Shown: piece by piece, positions 17,751 through 26,090 of the stretch
Numbering within the stretch: the stretch's first letter is position 1
Layout of the letters: each line of letters begins with the position of its first letter
Assembly (NCBI GenBank): GCA_004114245.1
Contig: QZWS01000108.1
Span: 1 to 26,090 of the forward strand
Reading direction: 5' to 3'
Length of the DNA stretch: 26,090 bases
DNA from: Zoopage sp. CT-All
Taxonomy: Eukaryota; Zoopagomycota; Zoopagomycetes; Zoopagales; Zoopagaceae
The notes under the pieces: model-generated
Database searches by the model: none
What the model was told of the DNA's origin: nothing
What the model saw: the letters and a program-made list of their open reading frames with translations, nothing else
Position numbers and translations under genes: made by a program

Positions 17751-20031
17751 CTAGTCGGCCTTCACAGCGCCAAAGATCTTGCGTACAAACAACCACGCCG
17801 CTCCAAACCCAACGCTGCCCATCGCCAGCGAGTACAGTCCACATAACAGCGCAGTGTTGACAAAGTACAGTAGGGTGGGGACGACGCCCTCTATCCGTAA
17901 TCGGGTGTGATAGTACACGACAGAGTAGGCAAAGATATACAGGCCGGATGAGGCCGAGACGAGGTACGACCGCCACCACCATCGATAGTCCTAAGCAGCC
18001 GATTGAGAACTGGCAAGCACGCATGGCGCCTACCTCGCTGCATAGCTGAAAGTAGGTTATAATGACCGCTATCTCGGCCGTCGTAAGGACGAGGATGAAT
18101 CCGACGATGGCGAGGAAGCCGTACATGTAGTAATACTGCTCAAGCCATATCGACTTCATGATAAAATACAGCTCGACAAAAACGACCGCGAATGGCATCA
18201 ATCCTCCGACCAGTATTCTTTCTAGTGTGAGCAATGCGCCGTCGGTGTAACCTGCTTACGAGACAATCGAGCTGAGATACCAAGGCTGACTGGGGATTTG
18301 CCGATGTATGAGATTCGCTCGTGTGGGATACTTGACCGCTGGTCGACGGTCGGCAGTGTACCCACCGACAATGGTCAGAGGCACGTCGATTCCGAACCAT
18401 AGGCAGAGCAGAGCAAACAATGTTCCGAACGGTGCAGCGGCGGACGACTGTTCCGACCAGACCACAAAGTTCATCGCAAAATAAGCGCCATAGTAAAACG
18501 CCGGAACAACAAGTGTGGTCTAAATAGGGGAGTGTTGGAGAGAGCGTTGGGGGATATTGGGCAATCAGCCATCCTACCCCGAGAACCGTTCGTCGCCAGC
18601 CTGCGCCTTTAAACGACCGAGCAAGACGGACCGCATAAAATCCAGCGAATACCCTGAATTGTGTATGATTACGTGCTTAAGGAGGACAGGGGCGTACCCC
18701 ATGAACGCAAATGCAAACACAGCGAATGTCAACAAACCGCCTCGGAACGAGGGATTCAGCACGCCAATCAGACCAAAGCCTGAACGCATAAGAACACAAT
18801 AGAAACAGCGGCCTCTGCTTACAAATGGCCAGCATGATCACGATGCCAATCTGTAGGCCGGTTCCGTACAGGGCCGAGAGCAGCCACAGGGCAGGAGGAG
18901 CCCGGAACACATCGCCGTGCACTAGCTTCCATCCTGCTGCGTCATCATGCTCGTCCAGATCGTCTTCTGTATACAGCGCTATATCCCGGTTAAGCGATCG
19001 CAGCAAGACGATGGCAGCCATGGCCGACAGAAATAGCGCGATGATGATGGAATTGATGATGCTGTACCAATGGATATGCGGGTCGGAGCTGCCGTTGGCG
19101 CCGGCCAGATACCGGTCCCACCGTTCGCCCCACCTGACCGTCTTTTCCTCATTCCAAAAAACCGAATATGTGTACGTGACTGATACTGGTCCGGCGCCGA
19201 CACGGACACGATCGGTGATATTGAAGGGATCGGTCCCAGAAGGTGGGCAAGAATGGTCTTTGAGAGCTACGCTGCAGGAAGGCTTATTTGCCGATGGCAA
19301 AGTGCATGCTTACGATGTAGGATACACCTCGAATCCAACGATAAGCCTTTGGCTTTGGTCATGCCCATGCTTCTCGTAAAGGATATTCAACGCGACGTGA
19401 TTGTGAATGTACACTTGGTTTGTCTACACACGAGTGAGCCGATATCGACACATGTGAATTGCCAACGCACCTCCTTGTCAATGCTGCCGAGAGGAAATCC
19501 GGCATTATACCGCTTGGTGCCCTTGGTCGAGAAAACGGGGATTGTCGCGACATCCGCGCCGCCATCGGGCTGCACGACGTACGTTGTTGCCCCGGGAAGA
19601 TTGTCCACTATCCATTCTGTCCAGTGGTCTTCTCGGATGAGATTTTCTACATCCTTGGACTGCGCCTCGGTTAATTCCCTTGTGCACCACACGCGACACT
19701 CCGTTTGAATGCCGACAAGCAGCTCGACATCCGACTCAACAATCCTGTCGCCCCGTAGCACCTCGCCGAGATTCAGCGCCTGCTGATAATGCGGGTGGCT
19801 TCCTTCGGACAATGGCCGGGATGGACAGACAAACGGAAGATCGGCGTACGCATACGGCAGATGGGTTTCGTCGCTGTATATTTTGTTCACGAACATGGGC
19901 ACCCGCGCGCCCAGCTCAAGCGGGTGCGGCGAATGCCCGGAGATGTAGTACGCATTGGCATTGCCAATTGCTGCCACGAAAACGACTGCCAAGACTGCCG
20001 GCAGACCGCGGAGAGCGGCGAAGGTGTGCAT
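17751..20031 (-). CDS. EMP70: TM9 superfamily (EMP70/nonaspanin) protein
   Basis: Eight exons and seven introns of 42-58 nt (17991-18033, 18218-18259, 18520-18577, 18654-18697, 18780-18822, 19272-19313, 19424-19470) give 653 residues, normal for the family. TM9 proteins are Golgi/endosomal membrane proteins involved in sorting glycine-rich transmembrane domains, adhesion and metal homeostasis. A signal peptide (about 1-27, ending NANA) is followed by a lumenal domain with LELGARVPMFVNKIYSDET, then nine membrane spans. Signatures are WSIINS-like WYSIINSIIIALFL, GWKLVHGDVFRAP, SFRGGLLTFAVFAFAFMG, ALLCLWFGIDVPL, RQIPSQPWYL and DYRWWWRSYLVSAS. The C-terminus RKIFGAVKAD carries the Lys-X-Asp signal for COPI binding and Golgi retention. 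Spliced exons restore each motif, supporting the junctions. It diverges from the ERD1-like gene. Confidence 0.97.
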
Positions 20032-20077
20032 TTTGGTGAGAGCAGTCGCAAGCCATCGCCTTCACAACCCTTTGCAG
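20032..20077. promoter_or_regulatory. 46-bp divergent promoter (TM9SF / ERD1-like)
   Basis: The entire spacer between the two start codons. It must supply, or at least lie within, the promoters of both Golgi-related genes. No TATA or CCAAT box is obvious in it. Confidence 0.6.
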
Positions 20078-21764
20078 ATGGACATTGACACGACGGACCC
20101 GTCGCTCGTCGAGCCCTCCTCAACATCCGATAATGCGGACATATTTCCTCTTCCCTTCCGTGTGCTGGTGCTGGTGTGCTTCGGTGTTGCGTGCTTCGCA
20201 TCGAATATGGACCTGCTGAAACGTGTCGGCGTTCATCCAGCAACGCTTCTCAGTGCGCCCGGGGATCACCGCGGGGTGTCGTCGAGGCGAATATATCGAG
20301 TAGCGGCCGTTCTTTTTGGTGTAACGCTCTTCTCGTGGGTGGCGTACGTGATCATTCGCTCCGAGTTGGTCATCAACATTGCATACGCTTTGGTGCTCGC
20401 TGTCATGGTCAATCCGTTCAAGATCGTGTCGCAGCAGGAGCGCTTCAGATTCTTCAAGGCGCTGAAACGAGTAGTATTTGACGGAATCTGGTCAGAGGTG
20501 TCTCTGGCGGATGTGATCTTGGCCGATATTCTTACCTCCTTTGCCAAAGTCCTCGCCGACCTGTATGCTACCAGCTGCCATTTAATATTTTTTGGCGACT
20601 TGCCAGCTCTCGACGGTAATATAAAGCCTAATAGCTTAATGTCGGAAGAAGTGCGCGAATCCTGCTATTACGACTACGTTGGACCGGTCATCACTGCGTG
20701 TGTTATAGTCTATCTACACTATTGGTCTGACAGTACTTGGCAGACTTCCGTATGCATGGCGCTTGCGGCAGTGCGTCTCCGAGTATGTCATGTCCGATGA
20801 TGCCAAGACGAAGCGGCGTCATATAGCGAACGCCGTAAAATACGCCAGCGCATTCCCCGTCATATTCCTATCTGCTATGCAGCATCATCGCAACACACAC
20901 TGGTATCCGAAGGGCTCGGTGAGTGCCACCGGTCCCGACACGATTCCCGACAACTGGCAGATGTTCCAAGGCTCGTCCCTCGTCATTTTATGGTTCTTCA
21001 CCTGCTACTCCATCGATGATCACTTATTTGCAAACAGGTTGATTTTCGTTGCCATCAACTCTGGATACAGCTTTTACTGGGATGTTGTAGTCGACTGGCA
21101 GCTAGCCGAACATGTTGATCCAGTCGCAGGGGCGCTAGGCTTTAAAGCCTCATCCGGCCAAGGGCGATCACGTCCTAGATCTAGGTCCGATCTATCCGAC
21201 CTGTCCAATGCTTCATCACCAACCTCCTCCGACGCTGATAGTCCGCAATTCATGGCTTCGTCTACAAGCAGTTTGAGGAACCCTCTGCTCGGATGCAACG
21301 CCGGAGTCATATCTACACGGATTCCACAAGGCGAGGGCCGAGCGCAAGATGTATCACCAGTAGATCGCCTGCCGATGCCACCCCCTTCTTTCGCCCGTGA
21401 GCGAGCGACCAGCATGCCTGTCTTGGCATCCTCCTCCCATGCGCGTTTGCTGCGTCCAAGGCTGCATTTTCGCGATCCTGGCATATACTACGCCGCTATT
21501 GTCCTGGACTTTTTGCTGCGTTTCACCTGGTCACTGAAGCTGAGCACGCACCTCCGGTTGGATGAATTTACGATGGGGGGTTTCGTGATAGAGTGCCTGG
21601 AAATCATCCGTCGGTGGGTGTGGGTTTTCTTCCGGCTGGAGAGGGAGTGGGTTGCCCAGGGATACGGCATCATTGGGAGCTTTTTCTCGATGGAGCAAGG
21701 GGAAACCGAGGCGCCAAGTCGAACTAGGTCATCATCCCAACCTATTCTTGGTGATCGGAGGTGA
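20078..21764 (+). CDS. ERD1: EXS-domain membrane protein, ERD1-like
   Basis: Three exons (20078-20697, 20744-20992, 21038-21764) give about 531 residues. Members with only the EXS domain resemble yeast Erd1, a Golgi protein that exports phosphate by-product and retains glycosyltransferases; XPR1/SYG1 proteins have an added SPX domain that is absent here. N-terminal membrane spans are followed by the EXS core: LPYAWRLRQCVSEY formed across intron 1, NAVKYASAFPVIFLSAMQ, INSGYSFYWDVVVDW, YYAAIVLDFLLRFTW and IRRWVWVFFRLEREW. Intron 2 is 45 nt with no stop and a weak GTTCTT donor; its removal brings VILW directly to LIFVAINS as in the family. About 110 Ser/Arg-rich residues interrupt the EXS core between DWQLAE and LHFRDPGIYY. 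Confidence 0.87.
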
Positions 21765-21853
21765 AGGCGATCGGGCATTCAGGCGCCATTTGTATTGGAT
21801 GAAACATAGCATGCAACCCTTTCTGTCAAACGATTGTTGTGACACTTTGGCAC

Positions 21854-22261
21854 TCACTTGACCTGCTCTTTGTCTCCTTCCAGCGACGCCTGCGCTTGAT
21901 CCTGCGGGAGACTTGCCTCTTTCTCAGCGACTTCCGCCCCAATTTGCTCGTCGTGAGAAGGGTCGCTTGTCGCCAGACCTTTGGCCGCGGCTTTATGTTG
22001 ACGACTGCGACCCTTTTTGACCGACTCCCCAGCAGTGCGCTGTCCCTTCGCAGCCCCAGATGGCTTGTCGGGATCCGACGGTTTGCTTGAGCCGGCGCCT
22101 GCCCTGGTTGTTTCGGCAAACTCGGGCAGTGCCTGTCCAGTGCGCTTCTGATAGAGTTCATTGGCGCGGCGCAACGACTCGAGCTTGGCTTCGTGGGATC
22201 GACCTTCGCGGTGAGAGGCTGATATGTAGGCCCGCTCTTGAGGGGTGATGCCAGAAGACAT
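21854..22261 (-). CDS. Small conserved fungal protein of unknown function
   Basis: An intronless gene of 135 residues. The first about 45 residues (MSSGITPQERAYISASHREG, then HEAKLESLRRANELYQKRTG) match a motif I recall from many uncharacterised fungal proteins, of the form PxExAxIxASRRxDRSxEAR...ARRASExHxxRTGR. The rest is disordered, Lys/Ala/Ser/Glu-rich and probably nuclear or cytosolic, with KKGRSRQHKAAAKG as a possible nuclear localisation signal. No membrane or secretion signal is visible. The ATG at 22261 sits directly before the conserved part. Its leader contains a C-rich hexamer repeat. It converges on the ERD1-like gene with 89 bp between stop codons. Confidence 0.75.
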   Translation of the reverse strand: MSSGITPQERAYISASHREGRSHEAKLESLRRANELYQKRTGQALPEFAETTRAGAGSSKPSDPDKPSGAAKGQRTAGESVKKGRSRQHKAAAKGLATSDPSHDEQIGAEVAEKEASLPQDQAQASLEGDKEQVK

Positions 22262-22287
22262 GCCTGTAGAGTTGGACTGGAAGGCAA

Positions 22288-22311
22288 GGGGCAGGGGCAG
22301 GGGCAGGGGCA
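22288..22311. repeat. (GGGGCA)x4 G-quadruplex-type hexamer repeat
   Basis: Four perfect GGGGCA units on the plus strand, lying 27-50 bp upstream of the minus-strand ATG of the small conserved gene. Four G4 runs with 2-nt loops meet the standard G-quadruplex pattern. They sit on the template strand of that gene. Confidence 0.9.
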
Positions 22312-22410
22312 GAGGGTAAAGAGGGTAAGCGGGTCGGTGTGCCTGCTCGATGCTGACACGTCATTGTGATGGGAAACGCACAAAGTCAAAGCTTGTAGCG
22401 AATGACGATT

Positions 22411-24638
22411 TCATACAATCACCTCGGCCAGTTTCACACAGAGCCAGTGGACAGCCAACAGCAAATCTCCCGTCCTCATCAAAATCGTGCCAAAGCATGC
22501 TTCAAGATGCTCCCGATTGACACCGTCAAGTGCAGCAGACTCGTCAATTTTGGCGGAAATAGTCGACGCTTCGTCCACGTGGACTCGTATTGACAGGCTG
22601 TCGCCGATGCTATTAGCAGCGACATCGAGCTTCAACCAATAGCTTGGCTCGACCGTGACAAGTACTGGAACCATATTCGAGGATAATGCTGCATCTCCCA
22701 AAGCGATTAGGCTTGCCCCAGAAGCGAGGAGGCCGAGCATATTATTATACACCAACTGTCTTCGAATGATCTAATAGTGGCGATCGAAAAAAGCACTCAA
22801 GATAGAGCGCTGACCTTGAGGTGACTGAAGAAATCGCAGAGCAGCTGAAAAGGAAATCGATGCACACGAATGCACCCATGCTCCAGCGCATCGTCTGCGA
22901 CAATTCTGGCGCTGAAAAGTTGTGATGTTCCCATGTGATTGACTAGCCGCTGGAGATATACTAAGTAGTTTATGAACCCAATAGGTGGCCTACATGAGTG
23001 TGAACAGTGGCGGCTAGATCGGCCTCGTGGAAAGCACCAAACTGGAGATCGGGGAGGAGAGCATTAAGAATGGTTTGATTTGGACTATTTTCATCTTCTA
23101 GGATCGCAGTACTGGTGGATTCGGGATCAGTCGAGTTCGTAAACATCTTTCTCGCTGAAAACAGTGACATCACGATTGGCGGATCGAGCTCGGCTACAAA
23201 CCGATACGGGGCCGTCGCCCAATCGGAATCAGGTGTTCTCCAGCGGGTCTGATTATCAGTGGGGTCAAGAAGAGTCCTGGATGCACTACATGGGATCAGA
23301 CGCACTCGATGGATGAGATTGCTAGGCGTACGTTGCGCTGTTATCGTGGATGAATGACTTTAGTTTGGAACCAAGGAATGGTTGCGGCAATGCTGACGAT
23401 TCTATTCGAATACGAGCCCGATGCAGACCTTCAATGGTAGGTCGCCGACCATGTAACGCATAAAGGCCCCATTCGGGCATCATGGCAGTAAGCGGTGGTG
23501 CCCAGTACGCCAGTGAGAAAGCAGGTGTTATCACCCCATCCATTATGAGGCCGTGTGCCAGCGCAAGCGCCTCGTACCAGCCGTCTGGGTTGCTGCCGTT
23601 GGCAGGAACACATAGCCGCCGAAGATCGCTTTGCATGGCACGCAAATTATGGAGGAAATCAACACTGGTTTTATCGCGGGCAGCCTGGTCGAACATGGAC
23701 AGGTATTGGATCTCGTGACCAAACGCGGCGAAATCTGAAAGACTAGCGACGTGTTAGAACAGGCGGAGTGCTGTGAACTGGAAACGCACACTAGGAAGCG
23801 CTCCAATACAGGGCCAGCCTATCCATATGATTCACTAAGGGAGCTAGGAGGATCGCCTACATCCTTAAATGTCTCCATAGCATCATTCGCGAAGGACACG
23901 TTGCATCGAACGGAAATATCAGGGTGGGTTGCAAAGCTTGCCTCGACATCAATGATTAGCTCGGGGCTGTAAATTGTCAGCGTGCACATCGCTGTTTCTT
24001 GGCCACTGTCAGCAGCCTCCGCCTGGTTTGCGTATACACTCAATCCACAGAACTTCGCAATTTTCTCGATTTCATACTTGAAGTTGCGAGCGAGCAGGTC
24101 CAAGTTGCAAGGCGAAACGATGGCAGAGTCGCAAATCGAGCCGAGAAGCTGCGACCGACAGGAATCCAAAGCATCCAAATACTCGCGCTCTAACTGCACC
24201 ATTCCCGCTTCATTCTAATGCATAAAGCAGAGTTGAATCTGAAAGAATGCGTCACACCTTGAGCAGGGAAGCAAAGTTTGAGACCGCCATAACCGCATCG
24301 CGGCGTTGAATCCGCGCGTCCTTTAGCAGCACCTCGCGATGCGCCAGTAAAATAGCACGCATTGCTGTGATACCCGTGTCGAACTTGGCAGACAGCTCGT
24401 CGAGGTTAACGGCGCCAAGGGCATGCACGTCGCCCACGGCAGTTGCACCGGCACCTGCAGTCGCTGCTAAGTCAACGCCCAGCAAGCTCGCGGAATCGTC
24501 ATCCAAGATGTTCCACTTCTCCAAGGCACCGGCAAGAAGCGACTCCAGGCGACGCGAGATGATGTCCAGCGTTTCGTCGGCGACATTGGGCATCGCCATC
24601 AGAGGGAAAGTTGATTTGTTCAGACATTGCGACGGCAT
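22411..24638 (-). CDS. MED1: Mediator complex subunit 1 (MED1)
   Basis: Seven exons (24638-24258, 24214-23861, 23818-23790, 23742-23332, 23285-22994, 22949-22815, 22755-22411) sum to 648 residues with all phases consistent. MED1 is a middle-module subunit of Mediator, which links activators to RNA polymerase II. Family-like features are the helical N-terminus, NFKYEIEKIAKFCGLSVYAN followed by a strand ending ELIIDVEASF, and the LERFLV...FGHEIQYLSMFDQAA region formed across the 29-nt exon 3. The middle has DGWYEALALAHG and LDPPIVMS. Later comes HRFPFQLLCDFFSHLK|LVYNNMLGLLASG, which parallels the FPFxHPxQxPxxLxxLR and NTLLxS region of animal MED1. Introns are 42-59 nt. The start could also be the ATGs at 24599 or 24593. 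It is a divergent family, so the call rests on several short matches. Confidence 0.82.
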
Positions 24639-24746
24639 GGAAGCGTCCTGCAGGTACTGTTGAAGTACTATTTCCGTCTACTACGACGTATAAATATGCA
24701 AGACAACCTTCAGCAGGAGGCATGGCCACCTCGCTGCATTGGCAGC

Positions 24747-25841
24747 CTATGGTCCCATATGCTGCTTGCCGCCGTATCCCTGGTTCACAGCCAGCACTGG
24801 GACCTGCTTCTCGACAACTACTACACGTGCCCGCCGCTCTCCGCCAAACGGGCCCTGGAACTTGCGCCACTGCCATACCGCGCCAACCACGGCAAGTGCC
24901 AGTACGATACCCGCCTCGATGATCGACTCTCTGCCGGGCTGCACATCCGGGAATTGACCGTCATAGGTGAAGCCCCAATTAGCGAGGATGTCAATGCCGA
25001 GCACGATCGAGTAGGCGCCGCCCAGTGCGGTGCCACAGATGATCACCGGGCGTTCAAAGTAGTGGACAAGGATGACGGCGACGGTGCCGCAAAGCACGAG
25101 TATGATTATCTGAATGGCAAAGGCTTTGACCAGGAGAGTGGCGAGGACGATTTGGGCAAGTGAGAGGCCAGCTAAGAATCCGACCACGTAGACGCCGACA
25201 GACCAAAAGCAGGTCAGCAGCATGCCGCCGAGAACACCGCAGCCGGCAGCGATGCCAAAGTACGCGAAACGCGTGCCCCCGTCGTTGCCGGTAGCGGGAT
25301 CCGGCGTGCCGACAGTGAAGGGCCGGCTGCGTACCAGGCTGAGCATGACAATATTGGAGACGAGATAAAAGCCGGTGATGAACAGTGTGGGGAAGAACAG
25401 GCTAAAGCCGTAAAAGCAGTATGCGAGGCCGACGAATACGAGCAAAACAAAAGTGATGTAGGATCCAGCGTCGGTGCGGCGGGTTCCACGCGCTACTATA
25501 TTGGAGGCGCTGGCATTGGCACTGGGCAGAGTTGGCGCGGTTGCCGCTGAAGCTGTTGCCTCGGTGGGAGCGCCCGTAGTAGGTGCAGGGACATCAGTGG
25601 CGCTAGGCACGGATGAGGCACTAAGTATTTGATCGGCGGGGACGACTTTTGGATCTGGCTGGTTAAATTTGGCATCGCCCGAGTTCAAGATCGCCGCCTG
25701 GGACTGCACGCGAACCGGCACGTGCGATACCAGAAGGATCCCCAATATGAGAGTAAATAAGAGCCCGGCGCCAGCAAGACGTGCGAGGCGTCGGTGGTAG
25801 TGATGGAGATGAGGCGACGATTTCAACGCGGCGGATGTCAT
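24747..25841 (-). CDS. DUF4203/TMEM198-like multispanning membrane protein
   Basis: An intronless gene of 364 residues from the ATG at 25841. An N-terminal hydrophobic segment (about 23-41, LLFTLILGILLVSH) acts as signal peptide or anchor. About 45-125 is a Pro/Ala/Ser/Thr-rich, probably O-glycosylated lumenal or extracellular stretch. It is followed by a block of seven or so closely spaced spans: ITFVLLVFVGLAYCFYGFSL, TLFITGFYLVSNIVMLSLV, the Gly-rich FGIAAGCGVLGGMLLTCFW, VGVYVVGFLAGLSLAQIVLA, IQIIILVLCGTVAVILVHYF, VIICGTALGGAYSIVLGIDI and GIVLALAVVGAVWQW. The Gly-rich spans and the final Trp-containing span fit the TM7S3/TM198-like (DUF4203) group. Biochemical function in fungi is not established. 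The tail is short and basic, then Gly-rich. It lies 108 bp upstream of MED1 on the same strand. Confidence 0.82.
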   Translation of the reverse strand: MTSAALKSSPHLHHYHRRLARLAGAGLLFTLILGILLVSHVPVRVQSQAAILNSGDAKFNQPDPKVVPADQILSASSVPSATDVPAPTTGAPTEATASAATAPTLPSANASASNIVARGTRRTDAGSYITFVLLVFVGLAYCFYGFSLFFPTLFITGFYLVSNIVMLSLVRSRPFTVGTPDPATGNDGGTRFAYFGIAAGCGVLGGMLLTCFWSVGVYVVGFLAGLSLAQIVLATLLVKAFAIQIIILVLCGTVAVILVHYFERPVIICGTALGGAYSIVLGIDILANWGFTYDGQFPDVQPGRESIIEAGIVLALAVVGAVWQWRKFQGPFGGERRARVVVVEKQVPVLAVNQGYGGKQHMGP

Positions 25842-26028
25842 CGTTAAGAGCACTGAAGGGGAACGCTATAGTGGGCGGGCGAGTGACTGGCACTGAGGAG
25901 ACGATGTGCGACGGCACGAACGGGCGAGCAGGGTGAGGATCGACAGAGGGGCGGAGAGGAGCAGTGATGGCGCGTCTGATGGTGCGTAGTGCTGCCACCG
26001 CCAAATCCAATACCACTACAGAGTTCTC
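25842..26028. other. Upstream region of the DUF4203 gene
   Basis: GC-rich sequence holding the 5' leader and promoter of the minus-strand membrane protein. A minus-strand frame runs through it but has no family resemblance. No TATA box or RNA gene seen. Confidence 0.45.
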
Positions 26029-26090
26029 CCTTGAAATAGTGACACCTAATTGTTCAGCAGTTTAATGTCACTATATCAAGGATGTCACTA
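26029..26090. repeat. Inverted repeat at right edge, possible transposon end
   Basis: The left arm CCTTGAAATAGTGACA (26029-26044) and the right arm 26066-26081, read on the opposite strand as CCTTGATATAGTGACA, match at 15 of 16 bases around a 21-bp spacer. A further ATGTCACTA copy ends exactly at the window edge, so the element probably continues to the right. The local sequence becomes abruptly AT-rich. Confidence 0.7.

Noticed and set aside
17569-18234. Read-through version of the TM9SF C-terminus with a Cys/Trp-rich tail
   Set aside because: It ignores the 43-nt intron at 17991-18033; splicing gives the family DYRWWWR segment and the KAD end.
26029-26090. Rho-independent-type terminator hairpin
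   Set aside because: This is a eukaryotic locus, the spacer is 21 bp, the arms are AT-rich, and no U-tract follows; a repeat element is more likely.

Overview
The window is nuclear DNA from a fungus with a compact, moderately GC-rich genome. The evidence is eukaryotic gene content with about 35 short spliceosomal introns (mostly 42-63 nt), fungal-type proteins (ATP synthase subunit h/Atp14, aspartate-semialdehyde dehydrogenase for threonine/methionine synthesis, an ERD1-type EXS protein), and genes packed tens of bases apart on both strands. The phylum cannot be fixed from sequence reading alone. The orphan genes would fit an early-diverging fungal lineage, but that is inference.

Layout, left to right. 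(1) 1-262: no gene seen. (2) 263-1530: a small secreted coiled-coil orphan (-), divergent from TMA16 (+). (3) 1678-4341: HOM2/ASD (+), convergent with a four-exon nuclear-looking orphan (-). (4) 4685-7860: a G3BP-like stress-granule protein and the NEDD8-conjugating enzyme UBC12, both +. (5) 7916-9303: a YIPF6-type Golgi protein (-) and ATP14 (+), diverging across only 49 bp; both were rebuilt from small exons. (6) 9522-14273: an NBR1-like autophagy receptor, ELP6, and a six-exon coiled-coil orphan, all + and separated by 85 and 33 nt. (7) 14341-17398: a GLI-type zinc-finger factor and a 500-residue secreted orphan, both -. (8) 17751-21764: a TM9SF/EMP70 protein (-) and an ERD1-like EXS protein (+), diverging across 46 bp. 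(9) 21854-25841: a small conserved fungal protein, MED1 and a DUF4203/TMEM198-like membrane protein, all -. (10) The right edge carries a near-perfect 16-bp inverted repeat that resembles a transposon end.

The genes are mostly housekeeping and do not form a pathway cluster. The one thematic pairing is Golgi membrane biology: the TM9SF and ERD1-like genes share a tiny divergent promoter, and a YIPF6 homologue lies elsewhere in the window. I found no tRNA, rRNA, CRISPR array, biosynthetic cluster or defence system, and no clear new multi-gene system. The least explained parts are four proteins I could not assign to a family, the right-edge repeat, and several splicing features (a GC-AG intron, two stop-free 3n introns, and a 29-nt exon).

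Exon structures were inferred by matching splice phase to protein continuity. In every multi-exon gene the exons sum to a whole number of codons.
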